A DNA stretch of 64,000 nucleotides from UBA1189 sp964570685 (GTDB taxonomy: Bacteria; Bacteroidota; Bacteroidia; Bacteroidales; Bacteroidaceae), in contig CAZMZC010000002.1 in NCBI GenBank assembly GCA_964570685.1, forward strand, positions 1-64,000. Reading direction: 5' to 3'. Each line of letters begins with the position of its first letter. Within the stretch, counting starts at the first letter, position 1. Positions 16,258 through 24,321 of this stretch are shown here, piece by piece. Both the position numbers and the translations under genes were made by a program. The notes under the pieces are model-generated. The model was not told where the DNA came from, ran no database searches, and saw only the letters and a program-made list of their open reading frames with translations.

Positions 16258-17247
16258 TTACTCTGCGCGGAGTGTGAAGCGCTTGAAGGCAACAACCTTG
16301 AGCTCTGCATCGGTTTCCTTCAATACGTCGCGTACGGTCTTCTTAGCCTCCATGATATCCTCCTGGTTGAGCAAGCAGACCTCCTTCAAGAACTTGCCGA
16401 GACGACCCTTGGCGATGTTCTGAATCATTGCCTCGGGAAGGTTGGCAGCCTTCTCTGCAGATACGGTAGCGATGATCTCCTTAGCCTTGGCTACATCCTC
16501 AGCGGTGATCCATCCCTTAGTCATGTTGCTCTCCATGTGATCCTCAGAGTCTACGTGAGCAGGGTTGATACCAGCCTTTGAAAGGGCAGCGTCAACAGCC
16601 TTCTTCACCATCTCAGCCTTTGTCTTCTCCACAGCTACTGCAATCTCCTGATTCTTGATATCCTCAGATACGCCGTCCTCATCGATAGCTATGGGGCTCA
16701 TAGCAGCTACCTGCATAGCAATACGCTTGCCAGCAGCCTCGTTAGCCTTGTTCAAGCCTACGAGTGTGCAGAGTTGGTTCTTACCCTGGTGGTTGTATAC
16801 AGTAGTGTACTCAGCCTCGATAGTCATGTAGCCGTCAAGCTCCATCTTCTCGCCGGTGATACCAGAACGATCGGTAACAGCATCCTGTACGGTGCCGTTG
16901 CCCATAGGCAGAGCCTTCACCTCGTCAAGAGTCTGACACTTGTTGGCAATAGCCAAGTCGAGGATTTCCTGAGTCAACTTCACGAAATCAGCGTTGTTTG
17001 CAACGAAGTCGGTTTCACACTTCAAGGCAATAACGGCAGCGAAGCCGCCCTCAGCCTTAGCCAAAACACAACCTTCAGAAGCCTCACGGTCTGAGCGCTT
17101 TGCAGCAACAGCCTGACCTTTCTTGCGAATGATTTCCATTGCCTTGTCAAAATCGCCTTCAGCCTCGTTAAGGGCGTTCTTGCAGTCCATCATACCAGCA
17201 CCGGTCAACTTGCGGAGCTTGGTAATATCAGCCATACTTACAGCCAT
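16258..17247 (-). CDS. tsf: Elongation factor Ts
   Basis: 329 residues. The N-terminal UBA-like domain and the TDFV motif region are canonical: MADITKLRKLTGAGMMDCKN at 5-24 and ALKCETDFVANNADF at about 75-90. EF-Ts exchanges GDP for GTP on EF-Tu during translation. It is the last gene of the rplM-rpsI-rpsB-tsf group and starts 110 bp after rpsB. The longer Met start MAVSMADI is usual for Bacteroidetes. Confidence 0.97.
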   Translation of the reverse strand: MAVSMADITKLRKLTGAGMMDCKNALNEAEGDFDKAMEIIRKKGQAVAAKRSDREASEGCVLAKAEGGFAAVIALKCETDFVANNADFVKLTQEILDLAIANKCQTLDEVKALPMGNGTVQDAVTDRSGITGEKMELDGYMTIEAEYTTVYNHQGKNQLCTLVGLNKANEAAGKRIAMQVAAMSPIAIDEDGVSEDIKNQEIAVAVEKTKAEMVKKAVDAALSKAGINPAHVDSEDHMESNMTKGWITAEDVAKAKEIIATVSAEKAANLPEAMIQNIAKGRLGKFLKEVCLLNQEDIMEAKKTVRDVLKETDAELKVVAFKRFTLRAE

Positions 17248-17357
17248 AGTATTATTCGAATTTATAGGTTATAAAATTATTTCAAATAGAAAGGAGTCAG
17301 GGTATTAGGGTAGCAAAGAAGGAATTCCTCACTCCTAATTCCTAACTCCTGATTCAT

Positions 17358-18194
17358 TTACGCCTCCTCAGCAGGTGCAGCAGCCTCCTCGGCGGGAGCC
17401 TCGGTCTTCTCTACACGAGCCTTGGCAGTGCGCTTGCGAGCGGGACGAGCCTTGGGAGCCTCCTCAGCCTCACCCTCACCGGCAGCATCCATGTCTACCT
17501 TCTCAGCCTTACGCTCCTCGAGACCCTCGGCGATAGCAGCGCAGCAAGCGTCGAGGATAACCTCGATTGACTTTGTAGCGTCATCGTTGGCGGGGATTAC
17601 GAAGTCGATGTTTGAAGGATCAGAGTTGGTATCTACGATAGCGAATACGGGGATACCGAGACGGTTGGCCTCACGTACAGCGATGTTCTCCTTGCATACG
17701 TCCACTACGAAGAGTGCAGAGGGAAGACGTGTAAGGTCGGCGATAGAACCGAGGTTCTTCTCCAACTTGGCACGCTGACGAGAGATTTGAAGGATCTCAC
17801 GCTTTGAGAGGTTTGAGAATGTACCGTCAGCGGTGAGCTTGTCAATAGTAGCCATCTTCTTCACAGCCTTGCGGATGGTGGGGAAGTTGGTGAGCATACC
17901 ACCGGGCCAGCGCTCGATTACGTAGGGCATGCCTACTGCTGTAGCCTTTTCGGCGAGTACCTCTTTAGCTTGTTTTTTAGTAGCAACAAACAGGATTTTC
18001 TTTCCTGACTTAGCGATTTGCTTGAGTGCCTCAGCGGCAGTGTCAGCCATAGCGGCTGTCTTATGAAGGTCAATGATGTGAATACCATTGCGCTCCATGA
18101 AGATATAGGGAGCCATAGCGGGGTTCCATTTGCGCTTCAAGTGACCGAAATGACAACCAGCCTCCAGTAATGTTTCAAAATTTGTTCTTGACAT
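17358..18194 (-). CDS. rpsB: 30S ribosomal protein S2
   Basis: 278 residues. The S2 signatures are present: LLEAGCHFGHLKRKWNPAM near the start and FVATKKQAKEVLAEKA. After about residue 228 there is an Ala/Glu/Lys-rich tail (EGEAEEAPKARPARKRTAKA and beyond), longer than in E. coli but common in Bacteroidetes. It is preceded by a 165-bp gap after rpsI, which could hold an internal promoter or an S2 leader; I see no clear one. Confidence 0.97.
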   Translation of the reverse strand: MSRTNFETLLEAGCHFGHLKRKWNPAMAPYIFMERNGIHIIDLHKTAAMADTAAEALKQIAKSGKKILFVATKKQAKEVLAEKATAVGMPYVIERWPGGMLTNFPTIRKAVKKMATIDKLTADGTFSNLSKREILQISRQRAKLEKNLGSIADLTRLPSALFVVDVCKENIAVREANRLGIPVFAIVDTNSDPSNIDFVIPANDDATKSIEVILDACCAAIAEGLEERKAEKVDMDAAGEGEAEEAPKARPARKRTAKARVEKTEAPAEEAAAPAEEA

Positions 18195-18359
18195 TTTGTT
18201 TAATGTTTTGATGTTCGTTTACTTTCTTTTTTGTAACTCTTGATTCTTACCAATCATCAAGTAACACTTCCTGTTGTGGTCTTGACGATTTAGATACTAA
18301 ACGCTATTTTACGCGGCACGACGGTGTTCACCAAGAACAGCCATGCCCGACCGATTATG

Positions 18360-18746
18360 TTAACGTTTACTGAACTGGAATCTGCGACGTGCTTTCGGCT
18401 GACCGGGCTTCTTACGCTCAACTTCACGTGAATCACGTGTCATAAAGCCTTCGGCGCGGAGTGCCTTCTTATCCTCGGGATTGATCTTTACCAATGCGCG
18501 AGCGATAGCGAGGCGGAGAGCCTGAGACTGACCGGTGAAACCACCACCATAGAGGTTTACAGTGATGTCATACTTCTCCACTACATCAAGCTTCAACAGA
18601 GGCTGCTTCACCACATACTGAAGGATGCTTGAGGGGAAATACTGAGCGAGGTCACGTTTGTTGATGGTAATCTTACCGTTACCCTCCTTTACATATACAC
18701 GAGCTACGGCGCTTTTGCGTCTTCCTAATGCATTTACTACTTCCAT
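18360..18746 (-). CDS. rpsI: 30S ribosomal protein S9
   Basis: 128 residues. It begins MEVVNALGRRKSAVARVYV and ends in the basic KARRRFQFSKR tail that reaches the P-site tRNA. The gene starts only 6 bp after rplM, the universal L13-S9 pair. No anomaly. Confidence 0.97.
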   Translation of the reverse strand: MEVVNALGRRKSAVARVYVKEGNGKITINKRDLAQYFPSSILQYVVKQPLLKLDVVEKYDITVNLYGGGFTGQSQALRLAIARALVKINPEDKKALRAEGFMTRDSREVERKKPGQPKARRRFQFSKR

Positions 18747-18752
18747 GCTCTA

Positions 18753-19214
18753 TTATTTAAGTACGTTAATATCAATTGCCTTGGGGCTTTGTGCTTCGTG
18801 CTTGTGCTCACCACCCTCATATACATAGAGGTTGTCGAGGAGCTGACGGCTCAACTTGTTCTTGGGAAGCATACCCTTAACAACTTTCTTTACCAATCTC
18901 TCAGCGCCATTGGGGCGTGCCAACAACTGTGCGGGTGTTGTCTCGCGCTGACCACCGGGATAGCCGGTATAGTGCAGATAAACGCGGTCGTTCCACTTGT
19001 TGCCTGTAAGCTTCACCTTGTCAGCGTTGATGATGATTACGTTGTCACCACAGTCTACGTGAGGAGTGAAGTTGGGTTTGTACTTACCTCTCAGCAACTT
19101 AGCCACCTTTGTACCCAGACGGCCAAGAACCTGATCAGTAGCGTCAACAACAACCCATTCCTTGGTTGCTGTAGCCTTGTTCACCGAAATGGTCTTGTAA
19201 CTTAAAGTGTCCAC
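18753..19214 (-). CDS. rplM: 50S ribosomal protein L13
   Basis: 153 residues with L13 motifs WVVVDATDQVLGRLGTKVA and GMLPKNKLSRQLLDNLYVY. It is the first gene of the L13-S9-S2-EF-Ts group and is preceded by a 185-base structured leader. Confidence 0.97.
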   Translation of the reverse strand: MDTLSYKTISVNKATATKEWVVVDATDQVLGRLGTKVAKLLRGKYKPNFTPHVDCGDNVIIINADKVKLTGNKWNDRVYLHYTGYPGGQRETTPAQLLARPNGAERLVKKVVKGMLPKNKLSRQLLDNLYVYEGGEHKHEAQSPKAIDINVLK

Positions 19215-19399
19215 TTTCTAAATTCTTTTTAAATTATTACTACTAAAAAACTTTCTTTTTCTCCGTGCAACCCGATTTTCTTGGTCGGGAAAGCCCCCTT
19301 ACGCTCCGCCATTCCGTGTAGGCTAATCCACGGAAACGCCTCACTTGGAGGTTTAACACACTCATACTTAACCTTTTAATCCAAAGGTTGATAATAATC
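19215..19399 (-). ncRNA. Structured leader of rplM (ribosomal-protein leader candidate)
   Basis: Between the promoter (19406-19437) and the rplM ATG the minus strand folds into several helices by eye: TTCCGTG/CACGGAA, AACCTCC with GTGAGG nearby, and CCCGA/TCGGG. Ribosomal-protein operons are commonly autoregulated by one of their products binding such leaders; a class of L13 leader has been proposed for Bacteroidia, to my recollection. L13 binding here is inference. Confidence 0.6.
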
Positions 19400-19405
19400 G
19401 GCTTG

Positions 19406-19437
19406 CAAAATTACTACATTTCTATGAATCAGCCAAA
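19406..19437 (-). promoter_or_regulatory. rplM operon promoter
   Basis: The minus strand reads TTTG (19437-19434), 20 bp, TAATTTTG (19413-19406), a near-perfect Bacteroidetes housekeeping promoter. It leaves a leader of about 185 bases. Confidence 0.75.
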
Positions 19438-19483
19438 TAATTCGCAAATTTTTAAATGGCATGGTTTCACGATGGTATACCAA

Positions 19484-22348
19484 TCAGCGCACCACCATCT
19501 TCTTTCCATTCACGATGTAAATTCCCTTAGACATCTCCTTTACAGCACGTCCCTGCAAATCATAAGCAGCCGATGCCATATCATTGAGCATCAGGTTCTC
19601 AACCGAAGAGGCTTCCTCATCGAGACGATAGGCACCACCAGTAATTTCCTCCATGGTGAGTGGTACGTATACCATACAGTATCCGTTGGGGATCTCTTCA
19701 TAGAAGAAGCCGATGCGTCCGTCGGCCTGTACGGTCATAGTAGAATATGCCGAACCACGATCGGTCACCTGTAGTCCCTTGGTCCAGTTCTGCGCGAAGG
19801 CAGTGGGGGTATACGGTTTGCTGTAGTCCATCTCCTTATAATAAATAGTCACCTTTTCACGGGCATCTCCGGTGGGTATTGATTGCAACATGACATCGCA
19901 CTTCTTACCATCGCTGTTACGGATGGCAGACACCTTCATCAATTCCCCATTGCAGGCATTGGCACCGAAGGCAATACCACCAGTCTGCCCATGGCTGGCA
20001 ACGGTGGTGCCCCATGTACCTTTTGCCGTGGCTATATCAGTAAATGTAAATATATTGAAGTAGCGCCCATAACTCTTGCGGCTACTGATAACGATGGTGC
20101 CATCGGGCAGTTCCTCCACCTTGGCTTCGTCACCTCCGGGCACTGCTACACCACCAAGGGCGTACCATGTATCACCGAAGTCATCGGAGTATACCACGTG
20201 ATTGTTGTGCGACACGCCTCCATTGTAAGGCTCGCGCACGAGCAGCGCGGCATAGATTCGATAATACTCGCCACCCTCCTTTTTATATACGCGCGACTGC
20301 AGGATACGCCCCGATCCATAAAACATGCTGTATGCCTCGGGCAGAATGGCCGTATACCCTTCCGTATTTTCCATGGCAAGCGTAGTCACGTCCATAAACA
20401 TAGCCGTCTGGTTGTGCGGCTCGCCCCAAGTGAGTCCGCCGTCATGACTGCGCAGGCGTGCCACATAATTGTGGCTTTCGGCCGTTGCATAGGGAAAGGC
20501 CTGCTTGCCGCCCACACACATAACGAGTACCTCATCACTCTCGCGGTCGGCCACGATGGCTGCATCGCCGAAGGCGTATTCAAACACGTTGTCCACCCAC
20601 GTGCCGTTGACATCGCGTCCCGAGCCAGTACCATTGGCGATAAACTCCTCGTCGCCCCAGGTTTCTCCATTATCGTCAGAGCGGCGGATCTTGATGTCCA
20701 CCTCGGCAAAACCCACATCACTGCCTCCAGGACGGTGGTCGGTAACGGCCAGCAAAGTGCCCTTGCGGTTTACAGCAATAGCGGGAATGCGGTAGGGACG
20801 GTTCATTACAGGGTCGTTGGAATAGAAGAGGTATTGATACTTATTCCCCTCGTCGGCACTGATATTGACCGCCGTGCTGAATCCATCTTCAGGAAGTACC
20901 TGTTCGGGAATACCGGCAGCACCATTGAAGTCAACCTTCCAACCACGATATACAGAGGCTGCTGTCATGCCGAAGGTTGCCCCTACGGGGAGATAATAGT
21001 TCTGCGCGGCAAGCACGCTCTCCTTGGTCCACAGGCTGTTGCCTGTGGTACCATTTACGCTGATGGCCACTTCGGCAATACGTGTATTGGTAGGCAGGCC
21101 GCCCTCCAGCGACGCATTATAGGTGATGACAAGCGGTTGTTTGCCGATGCGATTAAAGAGCCAAGTGCTACCCCCGTCAGAGATGGTATATAGTTTGATG
21201 TCGTGTCCGCTACCGCCATGCATATTGAGGCTTTGGCCTGTATTGCCCAGCGGACAGATACCATAGCTTCCCGCCTGTTCCACAAGGGTCAATGCAGTGG
21301 CCTCGTTTGCGGGCGCCAACGTTGCGGCAGCCCCACTCCCCGTGCCCGCAAGCTTCAAGGCAAGGCCTGTCCCCGCCACACGGCTATACATCTTGAACGA
21401 GGAGGCATCGCCTACAAGATACCACACATCGCTCTCGCCGTAGGCATTCACGCCACTGTTGACGTTCTTGCCGCTATAATCGTCAGCCACATTGAGACGG
21501 ACAGTGTAGTTCTTGCTACGGTTGTTATAGATTTGTACGGGTACAAGGTCCGTATCGGAAAGCGACGCAGAAAATATCAGCATGGCGAATTTGGCATAGA
21601 TGGTTTTGTTTTCGGTCAGCGCCGTCACTTCACAGGTGGCACCAAGATAGTCCGTATAGGCAGCATCACTGTAGAAGCCCTCGAAGCGGTAAGCCGTATG
21701 GTGCGACTCGAGCGACAGGGTAGCCTCATCCACGGTGCCCCCTTCGATGAATATCGCAGATGAGGAGAACTCCTCGCCATTCCAGCTAAAGAGAGGCATA
21801 GCTGCAGCAATATTGCTCACTACATTGAGTGTGTATCCCTTGATATCACCCACCGGAGTTAGCAAGTAGTCTGAGCACCACGCCCCATTATTGACAGGTG
21901 TGCTGTATTGGTTGAAACTACTTCCGTCGGCTGCCATCACCATATACTTGCCACCCGACGAGGTGGGGTTATAGAGCGACTTGGCCCCCACGCCCGTATG
22001 CACAGCATCGTCTTTCAGCTGAAAGTTGTAGGCTGCATCGGCCACAATGAGACTCTTGTTGGCATACGAGAGATATTTGCCCGTGCCGTTCTTGACGTGG
22101 TAACCGTCGGTGCCGTTGGCAATGAGTTCCCAAGTATAACTACCGTCGTCCAGCTTGAACTCCGTGCTGTTGGCCAATGCGCCACTGCCATTCACGTAGA
22201 GGTAACGGTCCACGTAGGAGCCATCGGCCTGTTTGGTGTTGGCCGCTAAGTAGCATGCTGCGGTCCCTTCGGTTCCAGACAGGGTGTCGGCAAAGATTGC
22301 AGCTACTGCACACAGCATCACTGCAAGGAATGTTGTGATTCTTTTCAT
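19484..22348 (-). CDS. Secreted exo-alpha-sialidase (GH33) with accessory N-terminal domains
   Basis: 954 residues from the ATG at 22348 (MKRITTFLAVMLCAVAAIFA signal peptide); an upstream in-frame start at 22381 would precede the signal. Residues about 25-170 and 270-410 look like small beta-trefoil or beta-sandwich carbohydrate-binding regions, with an InlB-repeat-like stretch at about 180-255. The catalytic six-bladed propeller starts with the FRIP-type motif YRIPAI (519) and has three Asp boxes (SDDNGETW at 557, SHDGGLTW at 634, SDDFGDTW at 721). The protein releases terminal sialic acids from host glycoconjugates. It ends L-Q-G-R-A-V then G-I-Y-I-V-N-G-K-K, a C-terminal signature shared with other secreted proteins here. 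No sialic acid catabolic genes are adjacent. Confidence 0.93.
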   Translation of the reverse strand: MKRITTFLAVMLCAVAAIFADTLSGTEGTAACYLAANTKQADGSYVDRYLYVNGSGALANSTEFKLDDGSYTWELIANGTDGYHVKNGTGKYLSYANKSLIVADAAYNFQLKDDAVHTGVGAKSLYNPTSSGGKYMVMAADGSSFNQYSTPVNNGAWCSDYLLTPVGDIKGYTLNVVSNIAAAMPLFSWNGEEFSSSAIFIEGGTVDEATLSLESHHTAYRFEGFYSDAAYTDYLGATCEVTALTENKTIYAKFAMLIFSASLSDTDLVPVQIYNNRSKNYTVRLNVADDYSGKNVNSGVNAYGESDVWYLVGDASSFKMYSRVAGTGLALKLAGTGSGAAATLAPANEATALTLVEQAGSYGICPLGNTGQSLNMHGGSGHDIKLYTISDGGSTWLFNRIGKQPLVITYNASLEGGLPTNTRIAEVAISVNGTTGNSLWTKESVLAAQNYYLPVGATFGMTAASVYRGWKVDFNGAAGIPEQVLPEDGFSTAVNISADEGNKYQYLFYSNDPVMNRPYRIPAIAVNRKGTLLAVTDHRPGGSDVGFAEVDIKIRRSDDNGETWGDEEFIANGTGSGRDVNGTWVDNVFEYAFGDAAIVADRESDEVLVMCVGGKQAFPYATAESHNYVARLRSHDGGLTWGEPHNQTAMFMDVTTLAMENTEGYTAILPEAYSMFYGSGRILQSRVYKKEGGEYYRIYAALLVREPYNGGVSHNNHVVYSDDFGDTWYALGGVAVPGGDEAKVEELPDGTIVISSRKSYGRYFNIFTFTDIATAKGTWGTTVASHGQTGGIAFGANACNGELMKVSAIRNSDGKKCDVMLQSIPTGDAREKVTIYYKEMDYSKPYTPTAFAQNWTKGLQVTDRGSAYSTMTVQADGRIGFFYEEIPNGYCMVYVPLTMEEITGGAYRLDEEASSVENLMLNDMASAAYDLQGRAVKEMSKGIYIVNGKKMVVR

Positions 22349-22487
22349 CGCTTTATGTTTCTCATGGTTAATCGGGTACAAAGATAATCGGGAGGAAAAA
22401 AACTTTCACCTCCCTACCAGTTAAAGAGTGTCAATAGCGATATCTATGAGGCTATAGATTCCGTCTATAGCGACATGTTATTCCGCT

Positions 22488-22853
22488 ACAGCAACCGATG
22501 AACTCTTTGCACCCTTGTTTGCCAATCCCAACAAGAGCATAGATGAATGTTGCAAGTACATCATTTGTGAGGTGCATAAAAGCGGAATGAACGGCTTTGA
22601 CGATGATGAAATCTTCGGTATGGCAGTACACTACTATGATGAGAACGAGATTGAGGTGGGCAACCCTCCGCAGTGCAGAATTATCTCCAATGTGCATACC
22701 GACTTGACCGAAGAAGAAAAGAAGGAGGCAAGGCAGAAAGCCATTGAGCAGTACCAACAAGCCGAGTTACGGAAGATACAAGACCGCAACAAGCCGAAGG
22801 CAAAGCCAGCAGAGAAAGCAACCAATGTTCAACCCTCATTATTTGACTTTTGA
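22488..22853 (+). pseudogene. PcfK-like conjugative-element gene, 5'-truncated
   Basis: An open frame from about 22488 to the stop at 22853 encodes A-T-A-T-D-E-L-F-A-P-L-F-A-N-P-N-K, then the PcfK-like core (IDECCKYIICEVHKSG, DDEIFGMAVHYYDENEIEVG, LTEEEKKEARQKAIEQYQ) and the usual ending PSLFDF. PcfK-like proteins are encoded by Bacteroides conjugative transposons. The similarity to the family begins before any plausible start codon, and the expected first 20 or so residues are missing, with a TAG further upstream in this frame. It is therefore a truncated remnant. A TTG at 22515 might allow a shorter product. Confidence 0.75.
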
Positions 22854-22855
22854 TT

Positions 22856-22963
22856 ATGAAACCGAGAAATAAGTATGAAATGGCAGTCCTTGACGACATG
22901 CAGCCTGGCATCAATATCCTGCGGATGAGCAATGGAGAAACCGTAAAAGTAATCATCAAATAA
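22856..22963 (+). CDS. 35-residue ORF with secretion-tail-like C-terminus
   Basis: ATG at 22856, 2 bp after the PcfK-like stop. The product begins MKPRNKYEMAVLDDMQ and ends PGINILRMSNGETVKVIIK. The ending resembles the C-terminal tail of many Bacteroidales secreted proteins (G-[IL]-N-I-[IV]-R-M-S-[DN]-G then basic/hydrophobic). It may be a small element gene or the fossil end of a secreted protein. No function can be given. Confidence 0.45.
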   Translation: MKPRNKYEMAVLDDMQPGINILRMSNGETVKVIIK

Positions 22964-22982
22964 CTATAACAACAATACAACT

Positions 22983-23162
22983 ATGAAGGATACTTATATG
23001 ACACCCGAGATGGCCGTTCTCGAATACAACACGGAAATACTGATGCAAAGCGTATCAACTGGAGGCACATTATCAGAAGTCGAAAACGGCGGAGACAGTA
23101 ATGGAGGCAAGGATGCTGACACCCGCGGGCACCGTGGCTCGTGGGGCGACCTATGGAATTAG
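22983..23162 (+). CDS. Short Bacteroidales peptide with Y-x-x-P start (59 aa)
   Basis: 59 residues starting MKDTYMTPEMAVLEYNTEIL, then MQSVSTGG, a Gly/Asp/Asn-rich stretch and a tryptophan-containing end RGSWGDLWN. It is of the same type as the 44-residue peptide at 279-413: an aromatic-x-x-Pro start, a hydrophobic/acidic segment with an L-M motif, then a Ser/Gly-Gly junction and a Gly-rich tail. It follows the 35-residue ORF by 19 bp. Function unknown. The layout looks like a leader followed by a variable core, but no modification enzyme is nearby. Confidence 0.6.
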   Translation: MKDTYMTPEMAVLEYNTEILMQSVSTGGTLSEVENGGDSNGGKDADTRGHRGSWGDLWN

Positions 23163-23240
23163 GCATAGATGCCGTATAGGATAAACCAAGAGGGGGTGTC
23201 TCGCGAGGCACGCCCTCTTGTCATATCCATCGACGTCCGT

Positions 23241-24032
23241 CTATGTTGCGCAGATTACATCCGCCAGGTCCAGCCCTTGGGCGATGGCCTCAGGGTGGTC
23301 CATCAGATTATAGTACCAGGTGGGGATATGCAGCCGCGTGCCGAGGGTGCGGTTTATCTCCACGATACGGGCATACCAGTCGTGCAGGGCGTCGGCATCG
23401 GGGTATACCTCGACATCGCGGCCTATGAGGGGCACCAGCATCGATTCCTTGAAGTTCGCCTTGCCGCCCGTGGCGAGCCACAGCTTGTCGGGGCAGACGA
23501 GGCTCATGATGAGGGCGGTCTTCTCGCTTTCGACGAGGGCGGCCCCCTCTATCTCCCCCAAGGGGGAGTACTCAGGCATCGCGGTCTTCCCCCCTTGGGG
23601 GGGGGGGGCCGACGCGAGATGAGCGTCGGTTCTCGAACGAGTCGAGCGCTCCGCATTGGCGACGGCTGTCGATTTATCGACATCAAGGAGTTTCGCTTGC
23701 GAACACAGGGGGGCCAGATGTTCTCCAAACAGGCATTGCGCCACAGGTAGTTCGTCAAACTTAATACCGCCAATCCTCATCGAATGTACCCAGCAGACAT
23801 TTCCTCCTCCCTCTTTCTTGCGATGCCCCGTCGCGAGGTCATACGCCATCACCTTGCCCGCACGCACCTGTCCGTGTTCGTCGATCTGCCAGTAGATGAT
23901 GCGGCCGTCGCGGGTGCTGCCTGTGCGGTAGCGGGCAAGCACTTCGGCTACTTGCCCGGCAGGGAAGCGTGTGGCGAGCCATCGGGCGAGGTTGTTCTTG
24001 TCGGAGCGGGATTTGTGGCAGAGTTCGTTCAT
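23241..24032 (-). pseudogene. DUF6371-like (toprim-containing) mobile-element protein, truncated and repeat-invaded
   Basis: From the Met at 24032 the product is 263 residues; the open frame reaches 24176 only through a repeat. The core matches the C-terminal half of Bacteroidales DUF6371 proteins: IIYWQIDEHGQVRAGKVMAY, WVHSMRIG, QCLFGEHL, then ALVESEKTALIMSL (toprim-like) and LWLATGGKANF. The N-terminal zinc-ribbon half normally present is missing. Between GEHLAPLC and ALVESEK about 50 to 65 residues are inserted, translated from G/C-run repeats and small palindromes (23541-23720), without breaking the frame. DUF6371 proteins occur in conjugative elements and are presumed to act on DNA. This copy is probably inactive. 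Confidence 0.65.
23541..23610. repeat. G/C-run palindromic repeat, copy 3 (two units), inside the DUF6371 gene
   Basis: Unit one (CTCCCCCAAGGGGGAG, then CATCGC) is nearly identical to the intergenic copy at 25734-25775. Unit two is a C-run/TT/G-run. Further small palindromes follow to about 23720 (CCGACGC/GCGTCGG; TGTCGATTTATCGACA). Confidence 0.75.
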
Positions 24033-24077
24033 TCTTTTACTGTATTCCTCGACTTCATACCGCGATGACTGTACCGT

Positions 24078-24113
24078 CCCCCTCTGGGGGGGGGGGGGGA
24101 TAAGAGGGGGGCC
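24078..24113. repeat. G/C-run palindromic repeat, copy 4
   Basis: CCCCCTCT is followed by a run of 14 G, then ATAAGAGGGGGGCC, the same tail as copy 1 at 611-642. It sits at the junction between the DUF6371 fragment and the M15 peptidase fragment. Confidence 0.7.
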
Positions 24114-24143
24114 AACCGTAGGCTTTTTGATTTTATCGTAAAG

Positions 24144-24257
24144 ATGCACCAGGATGGAAAGATGCGTTTCACCCAATTAATTTGGGAAGGCGACGGCCGC
24201 TGGCTCCATATCTCCTACGTACCCGGCAACCTCAAGTGCCAAGTGATAGGGGAATAA
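24144..24257 (+). pseudogene. C-terminal fragment of a peptidase M15-type cell-wall hydrolase
   Basis: A 37-residue reading includes MRFTQLIWEGDGRWLHISY and ends CQVIGE. Bacteroidales M15A peptidases from prophage-like and integrative elements end with F-[DT]-Q-L-I-W-E-x(3)-R-W-x-H-[IV]-S-[YF], so this is very likely the last piece of such a gene. The catalytic domain is gone; the G/C-run repeat at 24078 lies where the rest should be. Confidence 0.6.
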
Positions 24258-24260
24258 AAC

Positions 24261-24300
24261 AACGAGGGTGTGTCAGCAACTGACACACCCTCTCTCGTTT
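24261..24300 (-). terminator. Bidirectional hairpin terminator after asnS
   Basis: GAGGGTGTGTCAG pairs perfectly with CTGACACACCCTC (13 bp, 3-base loop), with T-rich flanks on both strands. It lies 22 bp past the asnS stop. Confidence 0.8.
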
Positions 24301-24321
24301 TATAGTTTCTACCCCACCCGA

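Noticed and set aside
19883..21193. 436-codon open frame on the plus strand
   Set aside because: Antisense to the sialidase, whose Asp boxes and YRIP motif prove the minus-strand reading.
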